From contig DASZZN010000045.1 of the NCBI GenBank assembly GCA_035544955.1, positions 62,001-126,000 of the forward strand: DNA of 64,000 nt. The letters run 5' to 3'. Of the stretch, positions 1 to 8,626 are shown piece by piece. The position numbers and the translations under genes are program-made. Each line of letters starts with the position of its first letter. Within the stretch, counting starts at the first letter, position 1. Source of the stretch: Candidatus Dormiibacterota bacterium. GTDB lineage: Bacteria > Chloroflexota > Dormibacteria > CF-121. The notes under the pieces were generated by a model. That model was not told where the DNA came from and searched no databases. It worked only from the letters and a program-made list of their open reading frames with translations.

Positions 1-1
1 G

Positions 2-313
2 GCGCGAGGCATCCTCTTCAACATCACAGGCGGCACCGACCTCACCTTGCACGAGGTCAACGAGGCGGCGGAGATCGTCCGTGCTTCCGCTGACAAGGAC
101 GCCAACATCATCTTCGGGACTGTCATCGACGAGAAGATGTCCGGTGAGGTCAAGATCACGGTAGTGGCGACTGGCTTCGTCGTCGGGGCCGAGCCCAGCC
201 GCGAGATCGAGGAGCAATACAGCCGGCCGGCGCCGGTCGAGGACGTCCCGGTCTACAAAGGCTTCGACCCGTCGAACCTCGATATCCCCGCGTTTCTGCG
301 CGGTCGCCGTTAA
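2..313 (+). CDS. ftsZ: Cell division protein FtsZ, C-terminal part (cut by window start)
   Basis: The open frame runs in from before the window and encodes the last 103 residues. It begins in the C-terminal domain with the ILFNITGG strand and continues through NEAAEIV, ANIIFGTVID and GEVKITVVATGF, all hallmark FtsZ segments. The protein ends in LDIPAFLRGRR, the conserved C-terminal peptide that binds FtsA/SepF-type membrane tethers. FtsZ is the tubulin-like GTPase that forms the division ring; the GTP-binding half lies outside the window. A perfect 12-bp hairpin follows the stop, so this is probably the end of the division-gene transcript. Confidence 0.96.
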   Translation, partial: ARGILFNITGGTDLTLHEVNEAAEIVRASADKDANIIFGTVIDEKMSGEVKITVVATGFVVGAEPSREIEEQYSRPAPVEDVPVYKGFDPSNLDIPAFLRGRR

Positions 314-316
314 CCT

Positions 317-349
317 GCGAGAGGGGTGCCCCCTTCCCACCCCTCTCGC
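317..349 (+). terminator. Hairpin terminator after ftsZ
   Basis: A perfect 12-bp inverted repeat (317-328 pairing with 338-349) with a 9-nt C-rich loop sits 3 nt after the ftsZ stop. It is followed by a pyrimidine-rich stretch (CCTTCACTCTT) and not by a clean U-tract. The position and stem strength support a transcription terminator separating ftsZ from nrdR. Confidence 0.7.
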
Positions 350-384
350 CCTTCACTCTTCGAATGGCTAACCACAATATCTGG

Positions 385-390
385 GATACT
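385..390 (+). promoter_or_regulatory. -10 element for nrdR (leaderless)
   Basis: GATACT preceded by TGG (extended -10 pattern TGN). Only 8 nt separate it from the nrdR ATG at 399, so the transcript should start at or within 1-2 nt of the start codon. No Shine-Dalgarno sequence is present. Confidence 0.55.
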
Positions 391-398
391 GGCGTGAG

Positions 399-863
399 AT
401 GAAGTGCCCCTATTGTGGTCACATCGACCTCAAGGTGGTCGACTCGCGTGACTCCGATACAGGGGAGTCGATCCGCCGTCGCCGCGAGTGCCTGCAGTGC
501 TCGAAGCGCTTCACCACCTACGAGCGGATCGAGGCGGTGCCGCTCTACGTCATGAAGAAGGACGGCCGGCGCGAGGACTTCGACCGCCAGAAGCTGTTCT
601 CCGGCCTGATGAAGGCCACCGCCAAGCGGGAGATCTCCCCGAGCACGGTGGAACGCGTCGTGGACGAGATCGAGGCCGAACTGCGAACCCGCGGCAAGGT
701 CGAGATTCCCTCGCGTGAAGTCGGCGAGCTGGTGATGGACAAGCTGCGGGGTCTCGATGAGGTGGCGTACATTCGCTTCGCCTCTGTGTACCGCTCGTTC
801 ATGGATCTCCAGGAAGTCAAACACGAGATCGACCAGCTTCTCACCCGCGAAAAGCGAGGCTGA
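399..863 (+). CDS. nrdR: Transcriptional repressor NrdR
   Basis: A protein of 154 aa, normal for the family. The N-terminal zinc ribbon has Cys3, Cys6, Cys31 and Cys34 (CPYC and CLQC), and residues about 48-138 form the ATP-cone that senses ATP/dATP. NrdR represses ribonucleotide reductase genes by binding NrdR boxes; none of its usual nrd targets lie in this window. The ATG at 399 follows a GATACT -10 box by 8 nt. The pgeF reading frame starts inside its 3' end, so the two are probably co-transcribed. Confidence 0.97.
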   Translation: MKCPYCGHIDLKVVDSRDSDTGESIRRRRECLQCSKRFTTYERIEAVPLYVMKKDGRREDFDRQKLFSGLMKATAKREISPSTVERVVDEIEAELRTRGKVEIPSREVGELVMDKLRGLDEVAYIRFASVYRSFMDLQEVKHEIDQLLTREKRG

Positions 864-1605
864 ACCCGTCGCCGCGCTAGAGCTCGCCTCCGTCGTTGGC
901 GTCGCCGGATTTCCGGCGCGGCACGGGTTCAGCACCCGGGCGCTCGGCTCGATGGGGCTCACCGCATCGACCGACCCCGAGCTGGTGATGCGGCGGCGCG
1001 GGCGGCTCGCCGACCAGCTGGGCTTCGATCTCGACCGCGCCCTGATGACGGTACAGGAGCACGGGGCCAATGTCGTGACCTTCCATCGGCGGCGGCCGGA
1101 AGGTGGACAGTGCGTCTTTGACACCGACGCCCTGGCCACGGACGTCCCCGGACAGGCGATCGTCACCTACCACGCCGATTGCTTTCCGCTGCTTTTCTTC
1201 GACGCGCGCCGTGGGGTCGTCGCCGGGGCGCACGCCGGATGGCGCGGCACGCTGGCGGGTGTCGCGACCCAGACGGTGCAGGCGCTGCACCTGGCGTACG
1301 GCAGCGAGCCCGACGCACTCGACGTCCTGATCGGACCCGGCATTTGTGCGCGTTGCTACCAGGTCGGAAGCGAGGTCGCGGCGCAGTTCGCGGCGCGCTA
1401 CGGCCGCGAGGATCGCTACCTCCAGACGGAAGGCGACGATGTCCGGCTCAACCTGGAGGGCGTGGTGCGGCTCCAACTCGAAGACGAGGGCGTCGCGCCG
1501 AGCCGAATCCTGTCGGCCGGTTGGTGCACGCGCGAAGAGGACCGCTGGTTTTCCCATCGCGGCGGTCGTCCCGGACGCTTCCTCTCCGTCGTCGTTGCGC
1601 CCTGA
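757..1605 (+). CDS. pgeF: Purine nucleoside phosphorylase / laccase-domain protein PgeF (YfiH)
   Basis: Belongs to the multicopper-polyphenol-oxidase-like family (PF02578), purine nucleosidases/phosphorylases that share the zinc-site fold. Visible motifs are [35 protein letters not shown] and [12 protein letters not shown]; the metal ligands His-Cys-His are in EHGA, ADC and AHAG. The start is doubtful. ATG 757 is the only ordinary start that keeps HGFSTR, but it lies 107 nt inside nrdR; the next ATG (952) would remove the first strand. The conserved domain itself begins at about 885. It is followed after 3 nt by yggS. Confidence 0.9.
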   Translation: MRWRTFASPLCTARSWISRKSNTRSTSFSPAKSEAEPVAALELASVVGVAGFPARHGFSTRALGSMGLTASTDPELVMRRRGRLADQLGFDLDRALMTVQEHGANVVTFHRRRPEGGQCVFDTDALATDVPGQAIVTYHADCFPLLFFDARRGVVAGAHAGWRGTLAGVATQTVQALHLAYGSEPDALDVLIGPGICARCYQVGSEVAAQFAARYGREDRYLQTEGDDVRLNLEGVVRLQLEDEGVAPSRILSAGWCTREEDRWFSHRGGRPGRFLSVVVAP

Positions 1606-1608
1606 GCG

Positions 1609-2286
1609 ATGCCCGGTTCGATCGGCGAAAACCTCGAGGCGGTCCGCGAGACGATCGCCCGCAGCGCTGAGCGGGCCGGCCGTGATCCCACGGAGGTCGT
1701 GCTGGTGGCGGTCACCAAGACCTTTCCGGTGGAACGCATCCGTGAGGCCCTGGCCCACGGGCTCCGCATCCTCGGTGAGAACCGGGTCCAGGAGGCGCTG
1801 CCGAAGATCGAGGAGATCGGACCCGCCAATGTCGACTGGCACTTGATCGGGCACCTGCAAACGAACAAGGTGAAGTTCATCGACGGTCGCTTCCGCATGG
1901 TCCAATCCCTGGACGCGGTCGGCCTGGTGGAGGCGCTCGACCGCCGCATCCAGTCACCACTCGATGTGCTGGTCGAGGTCAATGTGGCGGAAGAGCCACA
2001 AAAGACGGGAGTGCTGCCGGCGGACCTGGGAGCGGTGGTGCACGCCGTGAGCGGGGCCCAGCATTTGCGTCTCCGTGGGTTGATGACGGTGGCACCCATG
2101 GTCCCCGATCCGGAAGCGATCCGGCCGGTCTTCCGGCAGTTGCGCTCGCTGCGCGACACGATGAGTCAGCAGCTCGGCGTAGTGCTGCCCGTGCTGTCGA
2201 TGGGGATGACGGACGACTACGCGATCGCCGTGGAGGAAGGCGCGACCATGCTACGATTGGGCCGCGCGCTCTTCGGACCGCGTTGA
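1609..2286 (+). CDS. yggS: PLP homeostasis protein YggS/PROSC
   Basis: A 225-aa single-domain PLP-binding barrel protein. The cofactor lysine is in VAVTKTF (about residue 37), and the C-terminal motif SMGMTDDY...GATMLRLGRALFG is diagnostic. The family balances free pyridoxal phosphate and affects amino-acid metabolism. The start ATG lies 3 nt after the pgeF stop. The stop overlaps the TTG start of yggT (TTGA), the usual yggS-yggT pairing of division-linked clusters. Confidence 0.95.
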   Translation: MPGSIGENLEAVRETIARSAERAGRDPTEVVLVAVTKTFPVERIREALAHGLRILGENRVQEALPKIEEIGPANVDWHLIGHLQTNKVKFIDGRFRMVQSLDAVGLVEALDRRIQSPLDVLVEVNVAEEPQKTGVLPADLGAVVHAVSGAQHLRLRGLMTVAPMVPDPEAIRPVFRQLRSLRDTMSQQLGVVLPVLSMGMTDDYAIAVEEGATMLRLGRALFGPR

Positions 2287-2549
2287 ATCCCGCAGTGCAG
2301 AACGCCATCAATTTCCTGCACACGTTTGCCCAGGTCCTCATTTATCTCTGCATCTTTGCCATCGTCGTGCGGGCCGCGGCCTCCTGGTTCATCCGCGACT
2401 ATCACGGGCTCATCATGGGATTCCTGGTCGACGTCACGGAGCCCATCCTCGGGCCGCTGCGGCGCGTGATCCCCACCGGGCTGGGCGTGGATTTCTCGCC
2501 GATGATCGCGATCGCGGTCCTCTATGTGGTCGGCCAGTTCCTCGGCTGA
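2283..2549 (+). CDS. yggT: YggT family membrane protein
   Basis: An 88-aa protein with two hydrophobic segments (about residues 12-35 and 62-86) separated by the conserved loop containing VTEPILGPLRRVIP, typical of YggT/YlmG. Homologues sit in ftsZ-proximal clusters and have roles in division or nucleoid placement, and in osmotic-shock protection in some bacteria. The TTG start overlaps the yggS stop by 4 nt (TTGA), indicating translational coupling. Confidence 0.9.
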   Translation: MNPAVQNAINFLHTFAQVLIYLCIFAIVVRAAASWFIRDYHGLIMGFLVDVTEPILGPLRRVIPTGLGVDFSPMIAIAVLYVVGQFLG

Positions 2550-2560
2550 ACCAGAGCCAC

Positions 2561-2566
2561 TAGAAT
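2561..2566 (+). promoter_or_regulatory. -10 element for ileS (leaderless)
   Basis: TAGAAT lies 8 nt before the ATG at 2575, the same arrangement seen at nrdR, pyrG, rpmE and others here. It supports ATG 2575 over the in-frame ATG at 2524 inside yggT. There is no room for a T-box leader. Confidence 0.55.
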
Positions 2567-2574
2567 TGGCGTCC

Positions 2575-5445
2575 ATGTTCCAGGAAGTTTCGACGCGCGC
2601 CGGCTTCGTCGAAATGGAAGTCGAGGTGCTTGCCTTCTGGAAAGAGCGCGATATCTTCCACAAGAGCATCAAGCAGCGCGAGGGGAAACCGCCGTTCGTC
2701 TTTTACGAGGGGCCGCCGACCGCCAACAACCTTCCGGGCATCCATCACGTGCTGGCACGGGCCCTCAAGGACCTGTTCCCCCGCTACAAAACGATGCGTG
2801 GCTTCTATGTCGAGCGCAAGGCCGGATGGGACACGCACGGCCTGCCGGTCGAGATCGAGGTCGAGAAGCAGCTGAAATTCACGGGCAAGCAGGACATCGA
2901 GAAGTTCGGTATCGAGGCCTTCAACAAGCTCTGCCGTGAAAGCGTCTTCAAGTACATCGACCAGTTCGCCCAGGTGACGGAGCGGATGGGCTACTGGGTG
3001 GATTTCGACAAGGCCTACCGGACGCTCGACTCCACCTACATGGAGAGTGTCTGGTGGATCCTCAAGCAGATCTGGGACAAAGAACTCCTCTACCAGGGCT
3101 TCAAGGTCGTGCCCTATTGTCCACGTGACCAGACGCCGCTCTCCAGCCACGAGCTCGCACTGGGCTATCAGGACGGCATCGAAGACCCGTCCGTCTACGT
3201 GAAGTTCGAGCTCGAGGATGAGCGCAAGACATACTTCCTCGCCTGGACGACGACGCCCTGGACCCTTCCCGGCAATGTCGCGCTTGCCGTGGGACTGGAT
3301 ATCCCGTACGTGCGCGTCCGGCAGGGCGACGAGCGGTACATCCTGGCCCGGGCACGCCTCTCAGTCCTCCAGGGCGAGTACCAGGTCGAGGCGGACGTCG
3401 ACGCAAAAAGCCTGCTCGGGAAGCGCTACAAGCCGCTCTACGCCTACCTGATCCCAGACAAGCCGGCCTTCTTCGTCGTCGACGCGGATTTCGTCTCGGT
3501 CGAGGACGGGACCGGGATCGTGCACACGGCCGCCGCCTACGGCGTCGACGACCTCGAGCTCTGCCTGAAGAAAGGCATCCCGGTTCGCCACGTGGTCGAC
3601 CTGGCTGGTCGATTCCGGTCCGAGGTCGAGCCCTTCGCCGGGCTCTTCGTCAAGAAGGCCGACCCAAAGATCATCGAGGACCTCACCCATCGCGGCCTGA
3701 TGTACCGGGCGGAGACGATCCGGCACACCTATCCATTTTGCTGGCGATGCGGAACGCCGCTGCTGTACTACGCGCTCACCTCGTGGTTCATCAAGACGAC
3801 CGCCGTCAAAGATGAGTTGATCCGAAACAACAACCTGGTCAACTGGATCCCGCCCTATGTGGGCACGGGACGGATGGCGAACTGGCTCGAAACGCTCGTC
3901 GACTGGTCACTGTCGCGCTGGCGCTATTGGGGCACCCCGCTGCCGATCTGGGTCTGTGAACAATGCGACGAACGGCGCTGCGTGGGTTCCGTGGCCGAGC
4001 TCGGCCTGACGCTGCAGGACGATCTGCACCGGCCGTATATCGACCGCGTGACGCTGCCCTGCGAGAAATGCGGTGGCGTGATGCGCCGGGTCACCGACTT
4101 GATCGATGTGTGGTTCGACTCGGGCTCGATGCCGGTCGCGCAGTATCACTATCCCTTCGAAAACCAGGAGCTCTTCAAGGAGCGATTCCCGGCCGATTTC
4201 ATCGCCGAAGGCGTCGACCAGACGCGCGGCTGGTTCTTCAGTCTGCTGGCCATCGGGACCATGTTGTTCAAGCAGCCGGCATTCAAGAACGTGATCGTCA
4301 ACGGCACCGTGCTGGACAAGCAGGGCCGGAAGATGAGCAAGTCGCTCAAGAACTCAGTAGACCCGATGGAGGTCATGTCCAAGTTCGGGGCGGACGCGAC
4401 CCGTTGGTACTTCTACTCGGCGGTTGCCATCGGCAACGACTATCGCTTCGACCTGGCTGCGGTCCAGGATGTCGTCCGCCGCTTCCTGCTCATCCTCTGG
4501 AACACCTACGGCTTCTTCGCCAACTACGCGAGGCTCGACGGATTTGATCCCGGCGCGGCGGCGGTTCCGGTGCGCGAGCGGGCGCTCCTCGACCGCTGGC
4601 TGCTCGCGGAGCTGGCGGTCACGATCGCCGACGTCGACAAGGCAATGGAGGCGTACGACCCGCCAACGGCGGCGCGGCGTCTGGAGGGCTTCGTGCTGGA
4701 TCTCTCGACCTGGTACGTGCGGCGCTCACGCCGCCGGTTCTGGAAATCGGAGTCCGATGCCGACAAACGGAGCGCTTACCAGACGCTCTACCAGGTGCTG
4801 GTCAGCGTGGCCCAGTTGCTGGCCCCCTTCATGCCATTTGTCTCCGAGAGCATGTATCAGAACCTTGCGGCCGGCCGGCGGGGCCAACCCGAGAGCGTAC
4901 ACCTGTGCGACTGGCCGGTGGCCGCCTCCGATTGGCGAGACGATGAGCTCCGCCAGCAGATGGCCGTCGTTCGGCGGCTGGTCGCGACCGGGCTCGCCGC
5001 ACGGAATACCGCCGGCATCAAGGTGCGCCAGCCGCTGCGCGCCGTCACGATCGCCGAGCGGCCGCTCGACCCGGGGCTCGAGGCCATCCTGCTCGAAGAA
5101 CTCAACATCAAGTGCGCCCAGTACCAGGGTCAAGGGGGCGGCCTGATCCTCGATACCGAGATCACCGAGGAATTGAGGTTTGAGGGCTTGGGTCGCGATA
5201 TCGTCCGAACGATTCAGGAGCTTCGCAAGCGCTGCGGGTTCGCGGTCGAAGATCGCATCCGCCTCTACTACCAGGGCGATGGTGTGCTGGCTCGTGCTCT
5301 CGAGCGTGGGCGCGACTACATCGCGGCCGAGACGCTGGCGGTTCAGGTTGAGCGCGGCGCTCCGCCGGAGGGCGCCTGCTCCGATTCGATGAAGGCGGAG
5401 GGGGAGGAGCTCCAGTTGAGTGTGCTGAAGGTGGCCGCACGCTGA
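2575..5445 (+). CDS. ileS: Isoleucyl-tRNA synthetase (eukaryotic-like type)
   Basis: A 956-aa class I synthetase. The HIGH motif appears as GIHH in PGIHHVLAR and the second signature is KMSKS; KAGWDTHGLPVE and EGVDQTRGWFFSLL are also typical. The PGIHHVLAR form marks the eukaryotic-like (type 2) IleS group, not the NIHIGH form of most bacteria. Type 2 enzymes are often mupirocin-resistant, a prediction for this protein and not something seen directly. The start at 2575 is chosen because of the TAGAAT box 8 nt upstream. Its stop overlaps the proposed CTG start of lspA. Confidence 0.97.
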   Translation: MFQEVSTRAGFVEMEVEVLAFWKERDIFHKSIKQREGKPPFVFYEGPPTANNLPGIHHVLARALKDLFPRYKTMRGFYVERKAGWDTHGLPVEIEVEKQLKFTGKQDIEKFGIEAFNKLCRESVFKYIDQFAQVTERMGYWVDFDKAYRTLDSTYMESVWWILKQIWDKELLYQGFKVVPYCPRDQTPLSSHELALGYQDGIEDPSVYVKFELEDERKTYFLAWTTTPWTLPGNVALAVGLDIPYVRVRQGDERYILARARLSVLQGEYQVEADVDAKSLLGKRYKPLYAYLIPDKPAFFVVDADFVSVEDGTGIVHTAAAYGVDDLELCLKKGIPVRHVVDLAGRFRSEVEPFAGLFVKKADPKIIEDLTHRGLMYRAETIRHTYPFCWRCGTPLLYYALTSWFIKTTAVKDELIRNNNLVNWIPPYVGTGRMANWLETLVDWSLSRWRYWGTPLPIWVCEQCDERRCVGSVAELGLTLQDDLHRPYIDRVTLPCEKCGGVMRRVTDLIDVWFDSGSMPVAQYHYPFENQELFKERFPADFIAEGVDQTRGWFFSLLAIGTMLFKQPAFKNVIVNGTVLDKQGRKMSKSLKNSVDPMEVMSKFGADATRWYFYSAVAIGNDYRFDLAAVQDVVRRFLLILWNTYGFFANYARLDGFDPGAAAVPVRERALLDRWLLAELAVTIADVDKAMEAYDPPTAARRLEGFVLDLSTWYVRRSRRRFWKSESDADKRSAYQTLYQVLVSVAQLLAPFMPFVSESMYQNLAAGRRGQPESVHLCDWPVAASDWRDDELRQQMAVVRRLVATGLAARNTAGIKVRQPLRAVTIAERPLDPGLEAILLEELNIKCAQYQGQGGGLILDTEITEELRFEGLGRDIVRTIQELRKRCGFAVEDRIRLYYQGDGVLARALERGRDYIAAETLAVQVERGAPPEGACSDSMKAEGEELQLSVLKVAAR

Positions 5446-5915
5446 ATCGGGTCCGCAGCTACGGCCTGCTGGCGGTGATCGCCGCCGTGGTCGTCATCGT
5501 CGACCGCGTCACGAAGATCTTCGTCGAACGGCGGTTCGGGGTTCCCTACGGTCCGCGCGAGGTCGTCGACCATCTCCTTTTCCTGACCGTCACCCGGAAC
5601 CGGGGAGCCGCCTTCGGGCTATTTCAGAACTTCACGGCCGGCTTCCTCCTGATCTCGGCCGTGGTCATGGTCGGCATCCTTATCTATTACTGGCGCCTTC
5701 CGGCTGACGACTGGTCGGCGCGGCTGGGCCTGGCGCTCGTCTTCGGTGGCGCCATCGCCAACGCCTACGATCGGGGCGTCAAGGGATCGGTTATCGACTT
5801 CATCCAGGTGCCGCACTACCCGATCTTCAACGTCGCCGACTCGGCGATTACCGTTGGCGTCGTGGTGCTTCTGCTGGGCACGCTCTGGCGGAGCCGCCGG
5901 TCCCAGCGCGCTTGA
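5442..5915 (+). CDS. lspA: Lipoprotein signal peptidase
   Basis: Signal peptidase II, an integral-membrane aspartyl protease that cleaves prolipoproteins before the lipidated cysteine. Four hydrophobic segments and the motifs NRGAAFG, IANAYDR and FNVADSAITVG (the two catalytic Asp) are visible. The first ordinary start is GTG 5475, but this would cut the first membrane helix. The in-frame CTG at 5442 overlaps the ileS stop (CTGA) and restores a normal N-terminus (157 aa in all). The stop overlaps the TTG start of rluD (TTGA). Confidence 0.93.
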   Translation: MNRVRSYGLLAVIAAVVVIVDRVTKIFVERRFGVPYGPREVVDHLLFLTVTRNRGAAFGLFQNFTAGFLLISAVVMVGILIYYWRLPADDWSARLGLALVFGGAIANAYDRGVKGSVIDFIQVPHYPIFNVADSAITVGVVVLLLGTLWRSRRSQRA

Positions 5916-6835
5916 CCGAGGCGATCCAGCACACCGTCCCGATCAGCGCCCCCCGACTCGACCAGTACCTGGCCGGCCTGCTCGCCGGGCAGAGCCGCAG
6001 CCAGGTTCAGCGATTGATCGCGGAGGGGCACGTCCGCCTCAACGACGGGCCGGCGCGCGCGGGCAGCCGCCTGCGGTCGGGCGATCGTCTCAGCTGGGAA
6101 TTACCGGCGCCGGTTCCGACCCGGCTGCAACCGGAAGCAATGAATCTTCCGGTGCTCTACGAGGACGACGACCTGGTCGTCATCGACAAACCGGCCGGCC
6201 TTGTCGTGCATCCCGGGCCGGGGCATTCGACCGGCACCCTGGTGCACGGCTTGCTCGGCCGCGGGCCGGGCTGGTCCACGATCGGAGGCACCGAGCGGCC
6301 GGGAATCGTCCACCGGCTGGACCGGGACACCTCGGGATTGATGGTGGTGGCGCGGAATGACGAAGCCCACCGCGAGCTGGCTCGCCAGCTGCAGCGGCGG
6401 ATCATGACGCGCAAATACCGCGCGATCGTGGTGGGAGAAGTGGCCGATCCCGCGGCACGGATCGACGCGCCCATCGGCCGTGACCCCAAGAACCGGCAAC
6501 GCATGACGGTGATTGGGGACGGACGGGAGGCCGTCACCGAATTCCGGCGGCTGGGCGTTGCTGGTGGTCACTCGCTGCTGGAGGTAACGCTGGGCACCGG
6601 CCGCACGCATCAGATCCGAGTCCACCTTGCTTATATCCATCACCCGGTTCTCGGTGACCCCGTCTACGGCCGCCGGTCACCGCTGATTGCGCGGCCGGCC
6701 CTCCATGCCGAGGCGCTCACGCTCAAACATCCCAGGACGGGCAAGTCGATGACCTGGCAGACACCTCCGCCCGAGGACTTCGCATTGGCGTGGAATTCGC
6801 TGGGCGGCGCTCTGGCACACCCTAAAATGCGGTGA
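5912..6835 (+). CDS. rluD: 23S rRNA pseudouridine synthase, RluD family
   Basis: A 307-aa RluA/RluD-type enzyme with an N-terminal S4 RNA-binding domain (about residues 12-75). The catalytic domain carries the active-site Asp in GIVHRLDRDTSGLMV, with KPAGLVVHPGPGH before it and GRTHQIRVH after it. The family isomerises uridines in helix 69 of 23S rRNA (1911/1915/1917 in E. coli). The exact target positions here are inferred from the family. TTG start, coupled to lspA by a 4-nt overlap. Confidence 0.93.
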   Translation: MTEAIQHTVPISAPRLDQYLAGLLAGQSRSQVQRLIAEGHVRLNDGPARAGSRLRSGDRLSWELPAPVPTRLQPEAMNLPVLYEDDDLVVIDKPAGLVVHPGPGHSTGTLVHGLLGRGPGWSTIGGTERPGIVHRLDRDTSGLMVVARNDEAHRELARQLQRRIMTRKYRAIVVGEVADPAARIDAPIGRDPKNRQRMTVIGDGREAVTEFRRLGVAGGHSLLEVTLGTGRTHQIRVHLAYIHHPVLGDPVYGRRSPLIARPALHAEALTLKHPRTGKSMTWQTPPPEDFALAWNSLGGALAHPKMR

Positions 6836-6839
6836 TCAG

Positions 6840-7427
6840 ATGACCCAGCCCAAGATCGGGCTTTTGATCGTGATCTCCGGACCAAGCGGAGTGGGGAAGG
6901 ATACCGTCCTGCGGCGCCTTTTCGAGATGGCGCCCGAGCTCAAATACTCGGTCTCATACACGACCCGGCCGCCCCGGCCGGGGGAAGTCGACGGCCACAG
7001 CTACACCTTCGTCAGCGAGCCGGAATTTCTGCGCCTGATCGAGCAGAAGGAATTCCTGGAATGGGCGAAGGTCTATGACCACTATTACGGGACCTCCCGC
7101 CGGCGCGTCGAGGCCGCCATCAACCGCGGTGAAGACATCATCCTCAAGATCGATGTGCAGGGCGCGACCTTCGTCCGCAAGCGGATGCCGGAGGGGCTCT
7201 TCATCTTTATCACGCCGCCGTCGACGGAGGAACTGCTCAGCCGCCTGACCGGCCGGAACACGGAGTCACCGGAGGCGCTCGCGATCCGGCAGAAGGAGGC
7301 CCTAATCGAGCTCGGGCTGGCCAAAGACTACGAACACGTGGTCTGCAACCGGGATGTCGACGAGACCGCGCGAGAGATCCTGGCGATGATCGCGGCCGAG
7401 CACGACCGCCGCCAGGCGCCGGTATGA
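6840..7427 (+). CDS. gmk: Guanylate kinase
   Basis: A 195-aa enzyme phosphorylating GMP to GDP. The P-loop is SGPSGVGKDTV near the N-terminus. The GMP-binding region shows YTTRPPRPGEVDGHSYTFV and the core motif ILKIDVQGA is typical. It starts 4 nt after the rluD stop and overlaps coaBC by 4 nt (ATGA). The usual small rpoZ gene between gmk and coaBC is absent here. Confidence 0.97.
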   Translation: MTQPKIGLLIVISGPSGVGKDTVLRRLFEMAPELKYSVSYTTRPPRPGEVDGHSYTFVSEPEFLRLIEQKEFLEWAKVYDHYYGTSRRRVEAAINRGEDIILKIDVQGATFVRKRMPEGLFIFITPPSTEELLSRLTGRNTESPEALAIRQKEALIELGLAKDYEHVVCNRDVDETAREILAMIAAEHDRRQAPV

Positions 7428-8626
7428 GTGAGAGCGGGCTGAAGGGACGCCGGGTCGCGCTCGGCATCAGCGGCGGCATCGCGGCCTACAAGGCGATCGA
7501 GTGCGTCCGGCTGCTCACCGGGGCCGGTGCCGAGGTTCGGGTGCTGATGACGCCGGAGGCGACCCGGTTCGTGACGCCCCTGACGCTCGAGGCCCTCTCC
7601 TACAACCCCGTTGCCGCGGATTGGCTCGCGCCGCAGGGTGGGGGAGAGACCCACATCAGCCTGGCGGCGTGGGCCGACGTGATCGCCATCGTTCCGGCGA
7701 CCGCCAACACGATGGCGAAGCTGGCCCTGGGATTCGCCGATGAGATCGTATCGGGGACGGTGCTGGCGAGTCGCGCCCCGCTGGTGATCGCCCCCGCGAT
7801 GAACGACGTGATGCTGACCCAGCAGCCAACCCAGGATCATCTGAACGCGCTACGGGCGCGACGCGCGGTCATCGTCGAGCCGGCGAGCGGGCGCCTGGCC
7901 TCGGGCCAGCCCGGGGTGGGGCGGTTAGCGTCAGCTGAGCGGATCGTCGCCGTCATCGAGGCGGTGCTGGCGGGGCGTCGCACCCTCGACGGCCTGCGCG
8001 TGGTCGTCAGCGCGGGTGGCACTCGGGAAGCGGTCGATCCCGTGCGCTATGTCGGGAATTTCTCCAGCGGAAAGATGGGCCGCGCGCTCGCCGAGGTGGC
8101 GGCGGCGCGGGGCGCAGACGTGACCCTGGTGACGACCGTGCCGTCCAGCCCCGAAGGGATGGCGGAGGTCGTGGTCGGCAGCGCGACCGAAATGCTGAAG
8201 GCCCTGGAGCAGGCCTGCGCCGATGCCGACATCCTGGTCATGGCGGCGGCGGTCGCCGACTACGTTCCCGAGCAGGTCGCCGCCTCGAAGCTGCGGCGCA
8301 CCGATCGTCCCATGGAGCTGCGACTGCGACCGACCGTCGACATCCTGAAGACACTCGGGCCTCGTCCTGGGCTCTATCGCGTGGGCTTCGCGGCGGAAAC
8401 GGAAGACCTGCGCGCCCAGGCGCAACAGAAGCTCCGCGCCAAGCAGCTGGACATGATTGTCGCCAACCAGGTCGGCGTCGATGGGCAGGGCCTCGCCAGC
8501 GACTTCAACGCCGTCACCATCGTGACGCCCGCGGGCGTCGTCGCGGAGGTGCCACGACTGCCAAAGCCAGAGGTGGCCGGGCGCATCTGGGATGCGATCG
8601 ATGCCGGTCGGAACCGCGGCGCCTGA
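7424..8626 (+). CDS. coaBC: Bifunctional phosphopantothenoylcysteine decarboxylase / synthetase CoaBC
   Basis: A 400-aa fusion for coenzyme A synthesis. The N-terminal CoaC flavoprotein domain (about 1-180) has GISGGIAAYKA, the active-site His in THISLAAWAD, PATANTMAKLALG and the substrate-clamp PAMN. The C-terminal CoaB domain has AGGTREAVDPVRYVGNFSSG, AAAVADYVPE and the Lys of SKLRR. Starts by ATGA overlap with gmk; its end overlaps the N-terminal codons of priA by about 35 nt. Confidence 0.97.
   Translation: MSESGLKGRRVALGISGGIAAYKAIECVRLLTGAGAEVRVLMTPEATRFVTPLTLEALSYNPVAADWLAPQGGGETHISLAAWADVIAIVPATANTMAKLALGFADEIVSGTVLASRAPLVIAPAMNDVMLTQQPTQDHLNALRARRAVIVEPASGRLASGQPGVGRLASAERIVAVIEAVLAGRRTLDGLRVVVSAGGTREAVDPVRYVGNFSSGKMGRALAEVAAARGADVTLVTTVPSSPEGMAEVVVGSATEMLKALEQACADADILVMAAAVADYVPEQVAASKLRRTDRPMELRLRPTVDILKTLGPRPGLYRVGFAAETEDLRAQAQQKLRAKQLDMIVANQVGVDGQGLASDFNAVTIVTPAGVVAEVPRLPKPEVAGRIWDAIDAGRNRGA

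Noticed and set aside
877-1905. 342-aa minus-strand frame across pgeF/yggS
   Set aside because: Spans two well-supported plus-strand genes and has no domain character.
2521-2574. T-box leader before ileS
   Set aside because: Only 25 nt separate yggT and ileS, and the TAGAAT box predicts no leader at all.
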